Below are positions 21,927 to 35,757 of a stretch of DNA of 64,000 bases, one piece after another (position 1 is the stretch's first letter; each line of letters begins with the position of its first letter). The translations under genes were made by a program, and so were the position numbers. Source of the DNA: Hofstenia miamia (lineage: Eukaryota; Xenacoelomorpha; Acoela; Hofsteniidae); NCBI GenBank assembly GCA_900660155.1, contig CABFPE010000035.1, positions 42,463-106,462 on the forward strand. The letters are read 5' to 3'. The notes beneath the pieces are model-generated. The model was not told the origin of the DNA, did not search any database, and saw only the letters and a program-made list of their open reading frames with translations.

Positions 21927-22792
21927 ATGATATTCTTTTGAAATGGAAAATTTATTTAACTTAATGTTTAACCCATATTGAAACTTAGTAAAAACACATG
22001 TTATTGCACTAAGCAGATGGTAAGAATCTCCCTACACTAGGGTGTTACTTATATGTAGCTGCAGTCCTTAAGGGAGTACATTACTTGTTGCCAAAAAATG
22101 AATGGCAAGAAACTAGTATCAATATAATTTCTTCGTAACATGTTTGTTAACAAATGCCCCTTTTAACTTAATGATTCGTTTAATTACATTCACTTCCAAA
22201 TTAGTGATCAGATTGATCAAACAGGAATGTCATGCTGGGATAGAAAAGACAAAAATTTAAGGAGCCATTAGCAATGTAGCTGAAACTTTATAATTTTATT
22301 AACTTACCATTATTACAAGATTAGTCTTGCAAAATAGAAATAAACTTTGAATTATAGCAGTGTAGAAAAACAGATTTGCTTAGGTGGTACACATGTTTAT
22401 CACCAAAACTCAAATTGTTAACTACTCAATTGATATTTTGTTTCAAGGTAAAAAAAATAAATTATTTTGAATGTAAATTGTAGTTGTATACTACAATTTT
22501 TAAATATCACAAATATAATGAATTGCATTTCAAGAGTTTTTTGTTTTTAGTTATCGTCGGAAATATCATATATACAAAATTCCAGAAATGTAGTAACCAA
22601 TGCCACTTATTCTTTACAAATAGTCTACCTTGGTTGTCAAGTGAGTGTTTATGTTTATTTGAAACATATTTTACTCATTATTAGTAATAATACGTAGTAG
22701 GATATACGGTATATGCCACGTATTTATGTTGTGTGACGCCATTATCTTTCCTTGATTTGTAATAAGTAGCTGCTAACATTTTTATAAAATGT
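21927..22792. repeat. segment also present at 37861-38740
   Basis: About 866 bp near-identical to 37861-38740, with a short extra block in the latter near 37918-37932 and a few substitutions. It is non-coding apart from a chance 66-codon frame. It is likely the same genomic locus assembled twice. Confidence 0.85.
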
Positions 22793-23218
22793 TGCAAAAA
22801 ATCCAAAAAATGTTGCACATAAACTTTGAATAATTTGGCAAGAAGTTGCCAAAAAATTTTGGCAAAAATTCAAACAATTTTTCTGGAGACATGACACTTA
22901 TGTAATCAATGATTACATAATATTAAGCCTGATTTTGTTGCGATGAACGTCTTTGTGGAGTTTGTTTTAATCATTTAGTTATATAGATGTGACCCGGTCA
23001 CTCAATTATCCCAGAGACTTTAAGGATAAATTGATCTGGTGACCCGGCTGACCATTAATGTATTTTATCGAAAGCATCCGTTTTTACTTAAATAGCAATA
23101 TTAGCACAGCAGCAGCGTAGCTCTACTTGATCTTAGTAAGGCTTTTGATAGCTTGGATCACAATATTTTAGAAATAAAGCTACAGAGTTATGGATTTGAC
23201 AAGGATTCACGAACACTA
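22721..23218. repeat. segment also present at 37363-37859
   Basis: About 500 bp shared with the sequence right after the 1000-N gap. It includes the flank of the LINE and its first RT codons. Both copies show the same LINE 5' truncation point near 23065/37703, so they represent one insertion, not two. Confidence 0.85.
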
Positions 23219-24680
23219 ATTAAGAGTTTCTTAAATAACAGGCAACAAAGAATAAAAATAAACAACATTTATTCCAATTATATTCTGACTAACAAAGGTG
23301 TGCCACAGGGTAGTGTCTTGGGACCAATACTGTTTAGCTTGTATGTGAATGACATATCTAACTATTAAGGACGGCCAAATTATCCAATATGCTGATGACA
23401 TTTGCATGATTTATCAGCATAAGAACCCAAATAATTGCAACAAGAAAGCTGCAAGAAAGCATAGGAAAGTTTATCAAGTACTTCGAAGTAAACAGGCTGA
23501 CTATGAATNACAAAGAGTAAAAATAAACAACATTTATTCCAATTATATCCTGACTAACAAAGGTGTGCCACAGGGACCAATACTGTTTAGCTTGTATGTG
23601 AATGACATACCTAACTATATTAAGGACGGCCAAATTATCCAATATGCTGATGACATTTGCATGATTTATCAGCATAATAGCCCAATAATTGCTACAAGAA
23701 AGCTGCAAGAAAGCATAGGAAAGTTTATCAAGTACTTCGAAGTAAACAGGCTGACTATGAATAAAAATAAGACGCAGTTCATTGTCTTTGCTCCTAGTGA
23801 AACTAGTCAAAGACATTTCAATAAGCATGGACGAAACATCTCCCATTACTCCAGGAACATCAGTAACATATTTGGGAGTGGTAATCAACAGCAACCTAGA
23901 CTTCGGGGAGTTCATGAATGGTAAGATAAAAAGAATGGCAGCTGCAATAAGTTATCTAAAACAAGTTAAAAATGTCACACAAGATAAATCAGCAATCTAT
24001 GCATTTGTGGTTAGTAATTATACATACACGTGTATCCTTTTGAATAATTTAAGTGTATCTAATAAGGAGAGAATAAATAGGCTTTTTAACTGGTCTATTA
24101 GTATAATGTACAGAATCAATAGACAGCAGACAGGTGCAAAGCAGTTTAGTAAACTTGTTTAAATACATAAATAACATATCTGAAGAAAATAGCTTCCTGA
24201 AGGACTTCATCAAATACAATAGTAGAGCGAACATGTGTATTAACAAGGTACAAACTAAAAACAAATTCTGGAAAAATTCCTTTACTACTACCACTTGCTC
24301 TATGTGGAATAAGCTCCCAATCAACATCCGCAAAGCAAAAAATTTAAACTTATTTAAAAAGCTACTCAAGCATAATCTACTTAGCAAACAAAAGATATTT
24401 GGCACCTCAAAAAAATTTAATGTATTGCGAAATTTCTAGCAGTATTCTTGTACTTATTCTTTTTATTGTAAATATCATGTGTATAATTGTGCATTTTAAC
24501 CTATTTTTATTTTGTAGCTTAGTTTATTTTTAAGTGTCCTGCTTGTTGTATGTATTGTCAATTTGTAAATATGTCTATATGTATATTGTAAATATTGTAT
24601 ATATATCTTTGCAGATTTGTAAATATGTGCAGCAGGTGTGGATAGCAGGTAAACTAATAAAGCTATTGAAGAGTAAATAC
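23065..24680 (+). mobile_element. 5'-truncated LINE, CR1/Jockey superfamily (copy A)
   Basis: Reverse transcriptase blocks are clear: ALLDLSKAFDSLDHNILE (about 23121), KSFLNNRQQRIKINN, GVPQGSVLGPILFSLYVND (about 23298) and the catalytic IQYADDICMIY (about 23379). A C-terminal region follows, with YLKQVKNVTQDKSAIYAFVV and MWNKLPINIRKAKNLNLFKK (about 24303), then a stop at 24437. The catalytic YADD is intact, but frames shift several times and one internal stretch (23257-23508) is given twice around the N at 23509. The second version lacks 12 bases beside VPQG. The 3' tail ends near AACTAATAAAGCTATTGA. The element starts inside the RT, so it is 5' truncated as is usual for LINEs. Confidence 0.85.
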
Positions 24681-25578
24681 TTGCAATTTATTACTGGAAT
24701 TTAATAAAGAATTGCATTTTATGTACAAATGTTGACAAAAAACAACTTTACAAATATTTTGCCCTCATGGATATTTAAAAAGTACTGGTGTATTTTAGAA
24801 AATACATACTATTACAGCTGAAATTCTTCCCTTAAGAAGATTTATTTATTTATCTTAAAAAAGAGACAAACTTATAACATAGAAAAAATATATGTGGCTA
24901 CAATAACAGAAATAATAAAAGCTATCTTGATAACATCCATTCATTTGAGAATATTCAAAAAATCTGTTCATAATGTAATTTCCTCTACCAGGCATTGTCA
25001 CTATATATCTATTGTTACTGTATAACATTAGTTTTGTTACTACAAGTAAGGATTTACTTTTTACATACTGCTTGACTTGTTGCTTCTTTTAACTTATGTA
25101 AACTAGAGTTAACCATTCACTATGTAGGTGACGAAGCCATGCGGTAATCCAATGTGGTGATCTCCACATCCAGTTTCACCACTTCCTTCATTTGGTTGAG
25201 TGCCACATCTCAACTCAATCGATACAGTTTATGTGTACCCTATCCTAGCTCAGTGTATACTCAAGGCACAGCACAATTCGACTTAGACTCTATTTTGTAA
25301 AAGTGTTCTATCTATTTGCAACCTGACTTGTTACTAGCTGTTTGTTTGATATTACATGTAGCCATTACAGAAATACATTGGCATTTCTAAATATATTAGT
25401 TTTGAACAACTTCCTGACTTACATTTATAATTTAATACATGTACAGTCACTTTATCAGTCATATATAGGTCATTAATTTAGATCTAAAAAAGTATTAAGA
25501 TATTTCCTAGGTTTCTGTCATCCAACAGTTTGTTGACAATCAATTATTCTAGTACATGCAGTAAAGAAGTGCAAGTAG
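24681..25578. other. intergenic sequence
   Basis: AT-rich with a slightly GC-richer patch at 25100-25290. No coding or RNA gene recognised. Confidence 0.5.
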
Positions 25579-25696
25579 GCTAATTGAGAGAAAACCCCTA
25601 AACCTAACTTAAGTGCACTTTCGTGGTCTGGCACCAGGACCCTAGAATCGTTCTCTGTGATGGATCCAGACCACTACTAAACCCCACTCAATTAGC
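25579..25696. repeat. nested perfect inverted repeats, possible structured element
   Basis: An outer pair GCTAATTGAG (25579-25588) / CTCAATTAGC (25687-25696) encloses an inner pair GTGGTCTGG (25623-25631) / CCAGACCAC (25666-25674). Both are perfect. The interior is GC-richer than the surroundings. It could be a small MITE or a structured RNA. No coding frame. Confidence 0.5.
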
Positions 25697-28600
25697 TCGA
25701 CATCATATTAAATATCCAAACCGTTATAGTAGAACAAAATAAAAATTCTGAAAAAAATTCTTTATCAACTTCTTACAATGGTTTTAATCTATTTATAGTA
25801 AATTCAGAAAAGTACCTGTTGATTCAAATTTAAACCTTTCGCCTGCCAAGATGACAGCTAAAAATAATGGAAGTGATTTCGCCCCCTCATTTAGTCAAAA
25901 GTATTTTTATTGACTGATACTAATGTCTCTTTTTTGACACATGTTGTTTCTTGGTTGCATAATACAAGTAAATCTAAATTATTCTAATTGATTTGATTAC
26001 AATATTTTTAATCATCTTTTCTTTGATCTTATTCCCATTCTGCTCGACGTTTGCAGCTTATTTTAGATTTATGTTGGATAATGCTACAATAACCTCTTTA
26101 ATTTAGCAACATTGCAATAAAGGGTGATGCTTTGCAGTTCAGTTACAACAAGGCAAATTTTTGAAACTAATTGTCTCATTAGAATGCTGCAATATTTGGC
26201 AGAATTCTTGCTTAATATAAATAATAATGGAATGCTATAAAGATTCCACGACAAATTGCCCAGCATTGAAAAATATAGTTATATTTAGAAGAGGACAGAA
26301 AATTACAATCTTAAAATCAATACTAAAATTTTGCTTAAACAAAAATTCACTATGTCCTTTTGATCTAAATTAGCTTGTTTCAAATCTCTAAAAATTCTTT
26401 GAATTTACATCAATACAATTACAAATAGACAAATACATACATGTATATTACACATTTGAAGTCAAAGTCAATAATTGAAATTCTATTTTCCAATGTGTTT
26501 AGAAGCTATCTATTAGCATATTATAATGTCCTACAGCACAGAAAAGGAGATATTTGTTGGTCTCGTCATATAAATTTGTTCAAAGCATATTGGATTCTGT
26601 GATAAAATTTTAGAATTCTAAATTTAGACAAAAAATATTTAAGAATATATTTTCTAAGCTGAAGCATTTAAACTTTAAGATTCAAAGATATCGACATTAG
26701 TTACTAAATTTATTAAAATTATTTAATTATATAAAATAATATATTTAGATCTATGAGAAATGTAGAAATGTAGTAACCATTATTATTTCAAAGAATATAC
26801 ATATTACTGAGGATTACATGATTATATTACAAAGGCTACTGTAACTTCGCAGACAAATGCAGAAACACACAAACCTTGAAAAAATATGAAGACTTTGTAA
26901 ACATTCACAACATACACATTGAATTTTAACTGCTCTCAATAAAAGTGTCCACCGCAAAGAATTGTTGTCAAAATATTGTAATTAATTATATGCAATTTCA
27001 TTGTTGCATAGCGGATCCACATTTCATTTTTTAACAACGAATTAATAGGTTTTTATTTTAAAACAATTTAAAATAATACATGAAAACTTTTGCAGATAAA
27101 TCCGATGAAATGTCAATTGCAAAATTTGGTCATATTCGGCCGATTCCTATAGTATATATTCAAAAAAATTTCTCCGATTTTTGGGTTTGATACCCAGAAT
27201 TTGGGAGGCTTAAAACTTTGAATAATACCTGCACAATGAATTTGAATTTCCTAAGCTTAAATTTGGAAAAGTATATGATACTATTGTAAAATTTCATGTA
27301 GTGCTTCGTGGCCTACATAAATCATGGCAGTGCACATTGCAGCAATTTTAAAAAGCAGGAGGCGGAATAGTAGATTGATATTTTACGCCGCATAAAGGCG
27401 TTGCCATACTTAAGGCATTTTTATAAGATTATAGTGAGCAAAATGCAGACGATAATGTCAATATCAATGAAGCTATTACACACATAGAAGCGTATGCTCA
27501 GATTCATTACATTTCTTGGGAGTTTTTCATATTGTGTTTCTTAATGATTAGACTGGATGTGCTTCACGTTGTATATCGGATTATTATGACAAATCCGTAT
27601 TTGCCCAATTTAGCCTTCCTGTAGACGAAAGTAGAAATTTAGTTTGGATAAAAGTATTGCTTCGTTCACAATTTAGATATGTACTAAGTACTCTGAGAAA
27701 GACACGCTTCCCAAATGATTATATCATTATTGCACCAAGTGTTCAAAATTAGTCGAAGCCCAACACTATTTGAAGAATATCTGATTTTCCATTAAGTTCC
27801 CAAGTATGTAAAGTATGCAATAATGCATACCCATTAATCAATGGTATTATGTAGTACATGCTCATTTCGGTTTTCTGTTTTTATACCTGGATTACTTACA
27901 ATTATTTAATCTTCAATTTTTCAACAAAAATACTACGTTTTCGAGTAAAAATCTAGAACTTATTACATTTTTACTAATTATGTGTAGCACACACTATATG
28001 GCTGCGAGGTATCTAAAAGATTAATGATCAGTGAGCTGAATTAATATTTAAAGAATAAGAGTGAAGAACTGAATGAAAAGATCATCACAATAAAACAACT
28101 TGGATAATATGTTTCATCGTGCATATTTAAATAAGAAAGTACAATTGGATATGCTTATCAAATGTGCATCATCATCTTAGAACAAATTCACAACAGTGTA
28201 TTTTTTGTAAAAATGAATGCTATTTATATTGCCTTGTCTTCATAGCGAAACTGATGTTTTTATCAATTACATGCTCATATCAACATTTCGATTTTTAGAA
28301 AATTGGAAGAAGCATATCTAAGTGAACTCCACCATTCGTTGTCATATTGCCATGATATCCAAATGAAATGTGTTTGTTCTATGATGTTATTTATCAAGGA
28401 TGTTTTAAATAGAACATCCTTGTTATTTATATAATCAAAAATCGATACTGCTGGTATAAGTTGAAGACGTATTTTCTATTGAGATAAAAACTAGATGTAT
28501 TTATTATTGCCATTTGTAAAAAATTCAAAGCTGAATTGTCTGCTTTTAGAAATGCATGAAATAATTCAAACTACGAAACAGGTTTAGGCAATGATTTCCA

Positions 28601-29589
28601 CAGATTTCCAGATGTTGATAAACTTTCTTAAACTCTTTTAATTATGTTGACATAACAAACTGTGAAAAGGATGCTTCTATGTACATAAGTTATTGGACAT
28701 ATTGTGAAAAAAATTTGGAATAATGCAAATATTTTTTCATGCAGATTTTTTGCATTTTCCCGGAGACAGTAACGAAATGTGCCAATATATGAATTACTTA
28801 AATCCTGGTGTCTTGAAATATCTTTCCAAAGCTAAAGTAAATGTTGTAATTGATTCCTTAAAAACTTTCAGCAACACAAAGACAATATTATTATTGAAAA
28901 CGGAAGTTTACGGGTGAATTCTGCTCTAGCAATGCAAAAAAATTCCTAACCCAGGCATACGTACTTTACGACTGTCACATTGATTATTTTGCAAAATATG
29001 TATAGGAACATGTGCAATTGGTACTTCTTAGCAATTGGAGAAAATCTATTAGTGAATCTGTATCATGCTCTTATCTCTATACTGAAATCTGTCCTGAAAA
29101 TTTTTCATATGGTTGTGTGTGTTCAGTCAGTAATGTAATACGACGTATTTATGTAATATACCCAATAAAAAATAATGAATTAGGAAATTTATAAAATAAT
29201 GCAAGAGTGACCATACTAATAAAAAAAATTTATGTATGATAAAATATTGTTTTGAGGAAGGTGTTAATGAACTAGACTAGGCAAACATTATTAATATACT
29301 AGGCTTTGATAATTAATATGTTGAATGATTTGGATATATAAGAATATTATAAATTATATATCGTACATATTTCAATTTAAATATGGGTACATGTATAGTT
29401 AAAAATTCGACAACACTTTGTATTGATATAAACAAGGATGATAAATTACTTAACTTCGCATGAAATTTAGGAACATTTCGAACCGACAGACCAGAACGTC
29501 TATATATATATTTTTTTTTGAATAATTTTCTTGGTAGTATTCTGTGAGATTGCTAAATATTATAAACTGTGATTTTCAAAATTTACTTT
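25697..29589. other. long AT-rich stretch without supported genes
   Basis: No domain-bearing frame. A minus-to-plus palindrome, CAAGGATGTT/AACATCCTTG with an 8-nt loop, lies at 28395-28422. Fragments that stay open for 50-65 codons (27560-27750 and 28723-28917, both plus) have no recognisable motif and no convincing splice sites. Confidence 0.5.
28395..28422. repeat. perfect 10-bp hairpin
   Basis: CAAGGATGTT and AACATCCTTG are separated by 8 nt. It is flanked on both sides by GTTATTTAT, so the hairpin sits between short direct repeats. It is not followed by a T-run terminator, and this is not a bacterial context. Confidence 0.5.
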
Positions 29590-29865
29590 TAATCGATTAT
29601 TGGCAAATACATGGTTATTTTTTGTTGAATTACAAGCATTTATATCAGTATTCATAATACATGTTTCATATGCACATAAATGAATTTTAATGTGTTTTGT
29701 TTGTTGAGTTACGTCATTTACGTATGTTACAAAGAGAATGGGACGGAGGACCGTGGCCTGAGGAACCCAGCTGTTAGTTATAAGCTATTTTGATTTTTTT
29801 CCAGTAAGTATAGCTCCTCGCTGTCGATTATTAAGAAAATTCATTATTAAATTAATGTATAACTT
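29590..29865 (-). mobile_element. LINE reverse transcriptase fragment
   Basis: The minus strand reads INLIMNFLNNRQRGAILTG (about 29855-29795) and, after one stop, SWVPQATVLRPILFVTYVND (about 29770-29711). This is the VPQGSVLGPILF...YVND block of LINE reverse transcriptases. The catalytic YADD has decayed. The closest relative in the window is the LINE at 47071-48560, which has VPQATVLGLILFAIYVND. Only this short piece is left. Confidence 0.72.
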
Positions 29866-32800
29866 AATACATGTATGCATTTAACAGTGTGGACCCGATT
29901 CGTAAAAATATAGTTCTATTTTCAAGTGTTGCCATTTGCACCATATTACCCCAGGCTTTATTTTCTACAGCCCCAAATTGCCCCACTTTAAAAATTTCTG
30001 CTCCAAAAACTACTTGAGAAATCGTATTGTTCATATTTGTTCAAAGATAATTTTCATAGCACTTCACCACACAACCACTGCCAAATGTTTTGAATCCTTA
30101 CTGTCTAGAAGATAGAGAATTATTCTTTCAAATTCCATCTTCTCTATTTTTACCAATAGGAATCTAATAAAAAATGTACTGGGCATTGGAAGGTAAACGG
30201 GTGCAGGGCGGGCACAGGCAGCGTTAAATCCAAAAATGCAAATATATATATATATATATATTAAAATTAATATTAATATACAAATAACAAATTTAAATTC
30301 TATAAGCTAATATTTACACAATATATTTATACGACGATAGTTGCAATGTCTATAGATGACAATTCAGATCACAAAAAGATATGGTTGAATGAAATTTCCC
30401 TATGAGTTAGAAATACATTGTAAGGGATTTTTCAAAACTTGGGTCAGCTTTTCTCAACTAAATAGTGTTTTTACTCAAATTTTGCCCACTATAGAAAAAT
30501 ATTGCCCCATACAGGCCCTGATTTGCCCCGCTACACGTACATCTCTGATTCGCACAGTATATCAAACATTATCAAAATTGTTGGAAATATTGCATCGAAT
30601 CATACATCCTGTATTTCTCATTTTTATTAGTACACTTCATTTCACCTAGATAAATTCAATTGCAAAGTTCTAAATTTCTTATATTAAGTCTTTTTTATCC
30701 TATTTCCACTAGGAATTTTTCAAAACCTGTGATTGCTTACTCAAAAATTATTTAAGCTCTAATGACTCAAAGACTAGTGAATATATTTTTTTATCGTCTA
30801 TTATGAAATTTGGAAATAGTGCGATACATTAAAATATTGCCTATTTTTCAATGAAAATTCAATTTTTTAAAAAATTTAAATTGTCTCTATTCCTATCGTT
30901 CAGGTGATCAAGATGTGAAAGCTCATACCTGCAGGCAACCGGTGTGCAAAGTCATAGGTTTTAGAGAAAAGAGAAGTCACTCCTCTATCTTGTGGTGCTT
31001 TCAATTTTTGGATATCTTCATTGGATAACTCTATGATGAACATATTATACTATTAGGAATCTATTTTTTCTGAGACTTTTAAGAAGGGAAATATGATGAA
31101 TCAAAATTTGTTTTTTTATACTAAGAACTTCTGTTACACAACTGAAGTTTCATAACCCATGCTTATAAAGCGATTATAATTTTGAGGTAGTTTAAATTCG
31201 GAAAGCTACTGCAAAGCCAATTTTGACGATTTTGTTATAAGAATATTATCATTCTCTAGGTAATTAAAAGCTCCAAGTTGCAATGCTTTTTATTTTTCCT
31301 TTCTTTCAAAAGCAAACTGTTTAGGAACCATGTAATGTATATATATATATATATATATAAACTCAATTATGTAATGAGAATATATATATTGGAATTTCGT
31401 TTTTTAAATTGTTAGCTGAGATGTATATTTTGATATAGATTATATATATCGTATACACGCACTTTCAGTGAAATTGGCAGAAAATTTGAATCAATTCATC
31501 ATGCAAAATTTAGCATTATTTTTGTAATATTTATATCATATCAATTATATTAACAATATTTATACAATATGTATTTGATGACACAAATCAAAAGAAAAGA
31601 CTTAAGATTCATTACTAAAGCATAATATATATTTAGTTATTAAAATTATACATATTTCTTAATTTTAAGCACATTGAGTGAAATTTTATTGAACTATTTT
31701 GAAAGAATTCCAAAACCAAACCAAAGCAAACCATTTCCCCATATGTGAACCAGACATATAATCATGGCAAACTTCATAACCCGATGCAGATGGTTTGTTT
31801 AAAAGTGTGACAGGTTGAATGCGCTACTTTTTTCCAAATAAACTATAAAACTTTCAGTGATGGTTTTTATGAAACAGCTTCAAAATTTATTTACGAGAGT
31901 AGAATTGTAAAAACTATCTTCACGACTTCACCGCACTTGTATTTAAACTTAATGGGATCCATTAAATGTATCTATGTGGTGACTTTCATTTTTAAAATAA
32001 ACAATAGAATTTTTAGTTTCAAGTAAACCTAAAATTTTATTTTGCAATTATATATGGTGTTTATTGCTTAGATATATAGGCAGTAAGAACTGTTATTTAC
32101 AGGATTTCTTCAACTCTGAGATTAGGATTTTCCAGGAATTGAGGTCCAAGCAAGGCCCAACCCACATAAATTAATGACAATTTAGCCCTCTTTAGGCCTA
32201 TTTCTATGCTTATAAAAAAACAACAAAAATTCTGCAAAATTTTGGGTTTGCTGCATTAAAATTATCATTCTCTAGGTAATATTGTTGCACAAATTTTTTG
32301 GCTCATCCTTTCAAATACGCGCAAACAGTGGCGTAGCGTATGCCAAAGTGCTTAGTGTGAGGGAGGAAAAAAACTCGACATTTCGGTTCAAAATGTGATA
32401 TTGAAGTAAAACATATGCATATGATAATTGCAATTTACAAGCCAATAATAGAAAATAAATACATATTTAATCAAGAAAGACGGATGAGAAGTGGTATTTT
32501 TGGGTGTGGAGGGAACCGGTTCCAACTCTAATTGAATGTCTTTATTCATATATTCTTACCAATTTTTAATGTTTTTGCTATATATATTCACTTAATGAGT
32601 AGCACCCAGCATTTAAAAATGCTTTGCATAAAGGAATTGAGATTTTCAACTGATTTCATATTATCGGCAAATACAGCAAAAAATTAATTTTAAAAACAAA
32701 GTGTAACAATAATGGAGGTAATCCCTTGGACATGAGAGATCATTTAGTGCACTTTGGACTACCATTATTTTATAAATTATGTTTAAATCAAATCATATGA

Positions 32801-34423
32801 ATATGTATTTCTAAAGGTGATAAATGATCATTGGTATATATATGGTGATAAGGACAAAAAATCGAAAAAGTTAGCTTTGCTTAGATTTTGAAGGCATATA
32901 TAATTGTAATATATTTGAATTATCAGCACAATTGAGTTTATTTCAAAGGTTTGAAATTGATTCGGTGTGTCACACATATAATTTGAAAATCAATAATTCG
33001 ATTTAATTTTAATGCCAATACAAATTATATATCGCCAATTACATATTTTCCAATTGCTCTTAACATAAAAAAGATGAGATGCTCAGTCAATGTGATAATT
33101 GAACTAAAGAAATTTGAAAAATATTTGTTTCCAAAATTTCAGTTCTATGAATTCAGTAGAATTGTGAACAAGAGATTTCAATTTTAAATAAATATTAATT
33201 ACAATTTATGTTCCGCCACACGTTTATATTTTTGTTAAATGAAAGTGCTAATTGTGAATTTGTACTTTGGTGTGAGCTGAGACTCAAATATTTTCATTGC
33301 CAATATAAAAATTTCTAGTAATTTTTCATTTAATAATCCTATTTTATAATAGGCATTAAATATTTAATAATTTCAAGAACATGTTTTAGGGCACAAGATC
33401 TGTTTTATTATTACCCTCTTGAAAATTTTAGTTTGTGAATATCTATAGGTGTTTATGACACTTTAGATCTATTGAAAAGTTTGCAAAGACCTATGCACTT
33501 TGGAATACATTCAAAATTTGCAAAAATGTATGTGTAGTATTTCTACAAATTGACACTGTATATTAACAGCACGATAAATATGTTGATTTTTAAGATTTTG
33601 ATCGACATTTAGAAATTCATCGATTTATCATTTCGACATCAATTTTTTCACAATTCTTTTTACAGGGTTGCCATTTTTAATAAATAGGGTGCTTCAAATC
33701 CTATTTAAGACAGTGTTAAAATTTAACATGATTTTTGCTATATTTTTCGTGTTTTGTTGTCAAAGTCATTAAGAATTTCTTTATAATTCTTCGAAAATAA
33801 TTTTTAGGATTTTTGTATTCGTACTTTCATAACCAACTTTCCACCGAAAATATTAAAAACTTGCGTTATATTTACTTGCATGAATGAAAGATGAATGTTG
33901 ATAAAGTTAACTTAATTCAAAGTTTGCTACTATAGCTGTTTTCGGCAAAATTTTGGTACTGGGATGAAATTTTCTCTAAAAGCAAAAAGCAGTAATTTTT
34001 AAATACACTTTTTCGCCAAATATGTCTTTCAAACAATTAAACATAGCCACAGTGACAGTGTGACATCCATAAAAATAGTATGCAACAGATGATATTCTGT
34101 TTACTACACAAACAATGTAATGTCACCTTGTCACGGTATGACTAAAAATCAATCGAAATAACTTCAATTTTTTCAATGATTTTGATATTTTTCGATTTCT
34201 AGTTCTGAATCGATTGAAAATTTCCATCTTAGAAAAAACTATCCTTCCCAGCAAATGATAAATTTTATTAAATACATTAAAATAAGTGATAAAATTTTCA
34301 TGAAATGAAGAAATTTCGTCAAATTAAAGCCTGGTAGAGGTGTGTATAAAGCGGGAAACAGGTTCCAGTTAAAAGAAAATTGCTAAAAGTATTTTGTCAT
34401 TTAAAGCAAATATTCATAACTTA
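29866..34423. other. long AT-rich stretch without supported genes
   Basis: (TA)n tracts lie at about 30241-30262 and 31337-31360. A GCCCC-rich patch at 29950-30545 may be an old DNA element: its right edge reads CCGCTACACGTACATCTCTG. At 32326 a sequence begins CAGTGGCGTAGCGTATGCC, a common hAT-type 5' terminus, but I could not pair it with a right end. A possible acceptor at 30901 is followed by a 42-codon frame of no recognisable family. Confidence 0.45.
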
Positions 34424-34424
34424 C

Positions 34425-34544
34425 CTCAAACTGCTCAGTTGCTTAAAATTATATGCTAACTAAATCTGTAGATTGCATATCATCACACACACATTAAGCG
34501 AATGCTTTACTTCATTGTCATTGGGGCTCTGTTTCCAAGGCAAC
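34425..34544 (-). promoter_or_regulatory. X-box-like palindrome near a consensus splice donor
   Basis: On the minus strand GTTGCCTTGGAAAC (34544-34531) fits the RFX X-box (GTNRCC, short spacer, RGNAAC). About 105 bp downstream on the same strand is a full consensus splice donor, GAG|GTAAGTT, at 34425/34424. Together they could mark a promoter with a non-coding first exon of a minus-strand gene. I found no coding exon downstream to support this. Both could be chance. Confidence 0.25.
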
Positions 34545-35398
34545 CTGTGGAAATTATATATTAATTGCTACCCTCGTTGTGGAAATTGAACTGGAATGTG
34601 GTTTTAATAGTGCATTTGGTTCTCGCCTGGCTAATTTCTCTTTAGTATATGCAGTGATTCCAAATTTAGAATATAGTGATTGGTTAAAAACTGTCTCATT
34701 TTGGTAGTATCGCATGTCTAACCACCTGAGAGAATTAGCGATGTAACGATCATGCGTCACTAATTATCTCGAGGGGCAAGACTTGCAATGCTTTCAAATG
34801 TGACAGATCAATTTTTAAACTATCACTAGTGCAACCATGGGCGAGGGCGGATACAGAGGGTTCAAAGATCTGGTATTTGTTAAATGTATTTCTTTGAACT
34901 TTTACGCTCTAAAATTTGCTTTAAATCACAGACCCAGTAAAACCAAAGCAAGCGAAACTTCAGCAAACATTGTACGTGCTACGTTCGCGAAAAATAGGCC
35001 TAATTTGACCAATGAAAGCTATCAAATTGTTTACTATAAAAAGAGATTTATCGCTAGAATTTAGCTAACAGAACGCTCATAATTCACAATTAATTAAAAC
35101 ATTAAAAAACAGCTAATGCTGCCAAATAAATAATATCGACATTTCTGGTTTTCATCACTTAATATGTGCATTAGTTGAAATATATTGCTATTTTTCCAAA
35201 GCTTGTATCCATATTGTCATGTATCTTCACTAGAAAACAAAATAATAAATCAAAGCTATAATAAATTTATATTTTTCAAAGACTGCTTAAAGAAATCAAT
35301 TGTTTTAAAAAAAGCGTCTGATGCCTTTTTCTATTGAACTTTTTTATGCGTGGTTCACCAATTTATTTAATCGAATAGCATCTAAAATAATGCATATT
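34545..35398. other. intergenic sequence
   Basis: GC-richer than average at 34550-35060 but without recognised protein domains. A 75-codon frame starts at 34837 with a good Kozak context (ACCATGG). Its sequence is unremarkable, so I do not call it. Confidence 0.4.
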
Positions 35399-35757
35399 AA
35401 AACTCAAGCAAAGCTTATTTTCATTTATATATATATACCCTATCAATTTACTACGATGACTATCATATTTCACTAAATCCATTTAGACAGCACAGGTGCT
35501 TGTAAATTTGAATTTCTAATAATTCTTATAGGAGCTTTGTCAAATAAAAAAATATAATGGCATTAATAAAAATTAATAAAACTCAAGCAAAGCTTATTTT
35601 CATTTATATATATACCCTATCAATTGACTACAATGACTATCATATTTCACTAAATCCATTTAGACAGCACAGGTGCTTGTAAATTTGAATTTCTAATAAT
35701 TCTTATAGTACCTTTGTCAAATAAAAAAATATAATGGCATTAATAAAAATTAATAAA
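35399..35757. repeat. 179-bp tandem duplication (two units)
   Basis: Units at 35399-35577 and 35578-35757 differ at only a few positions and by one short TA indel. There is no coding content. It could be genuine or another assembly overlap, but here no N separates the copies. Confidence 0.85.

Noticed and set aside
30901-31026. Acceptor-like TATCGTTCAG followed by 42 open codons
   Set aside because: No recognisable protein and no partner exon. Part of it resembles the edge of dispersed repeats seen at 57.4 kb.
32326-32540. hAT-like start CAGTGGCGTAGCG with a possible end TTCCAACTCTA
   Set aside because: The two ends are not complementary and have no target duplication. At most an unpaired terminus.
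34837-35064. 75-codon frame with a good Kozak start
   Set aside because: The sequence has no domain, signal or conserved pattern, and frames of this length are expected by chance in this window.
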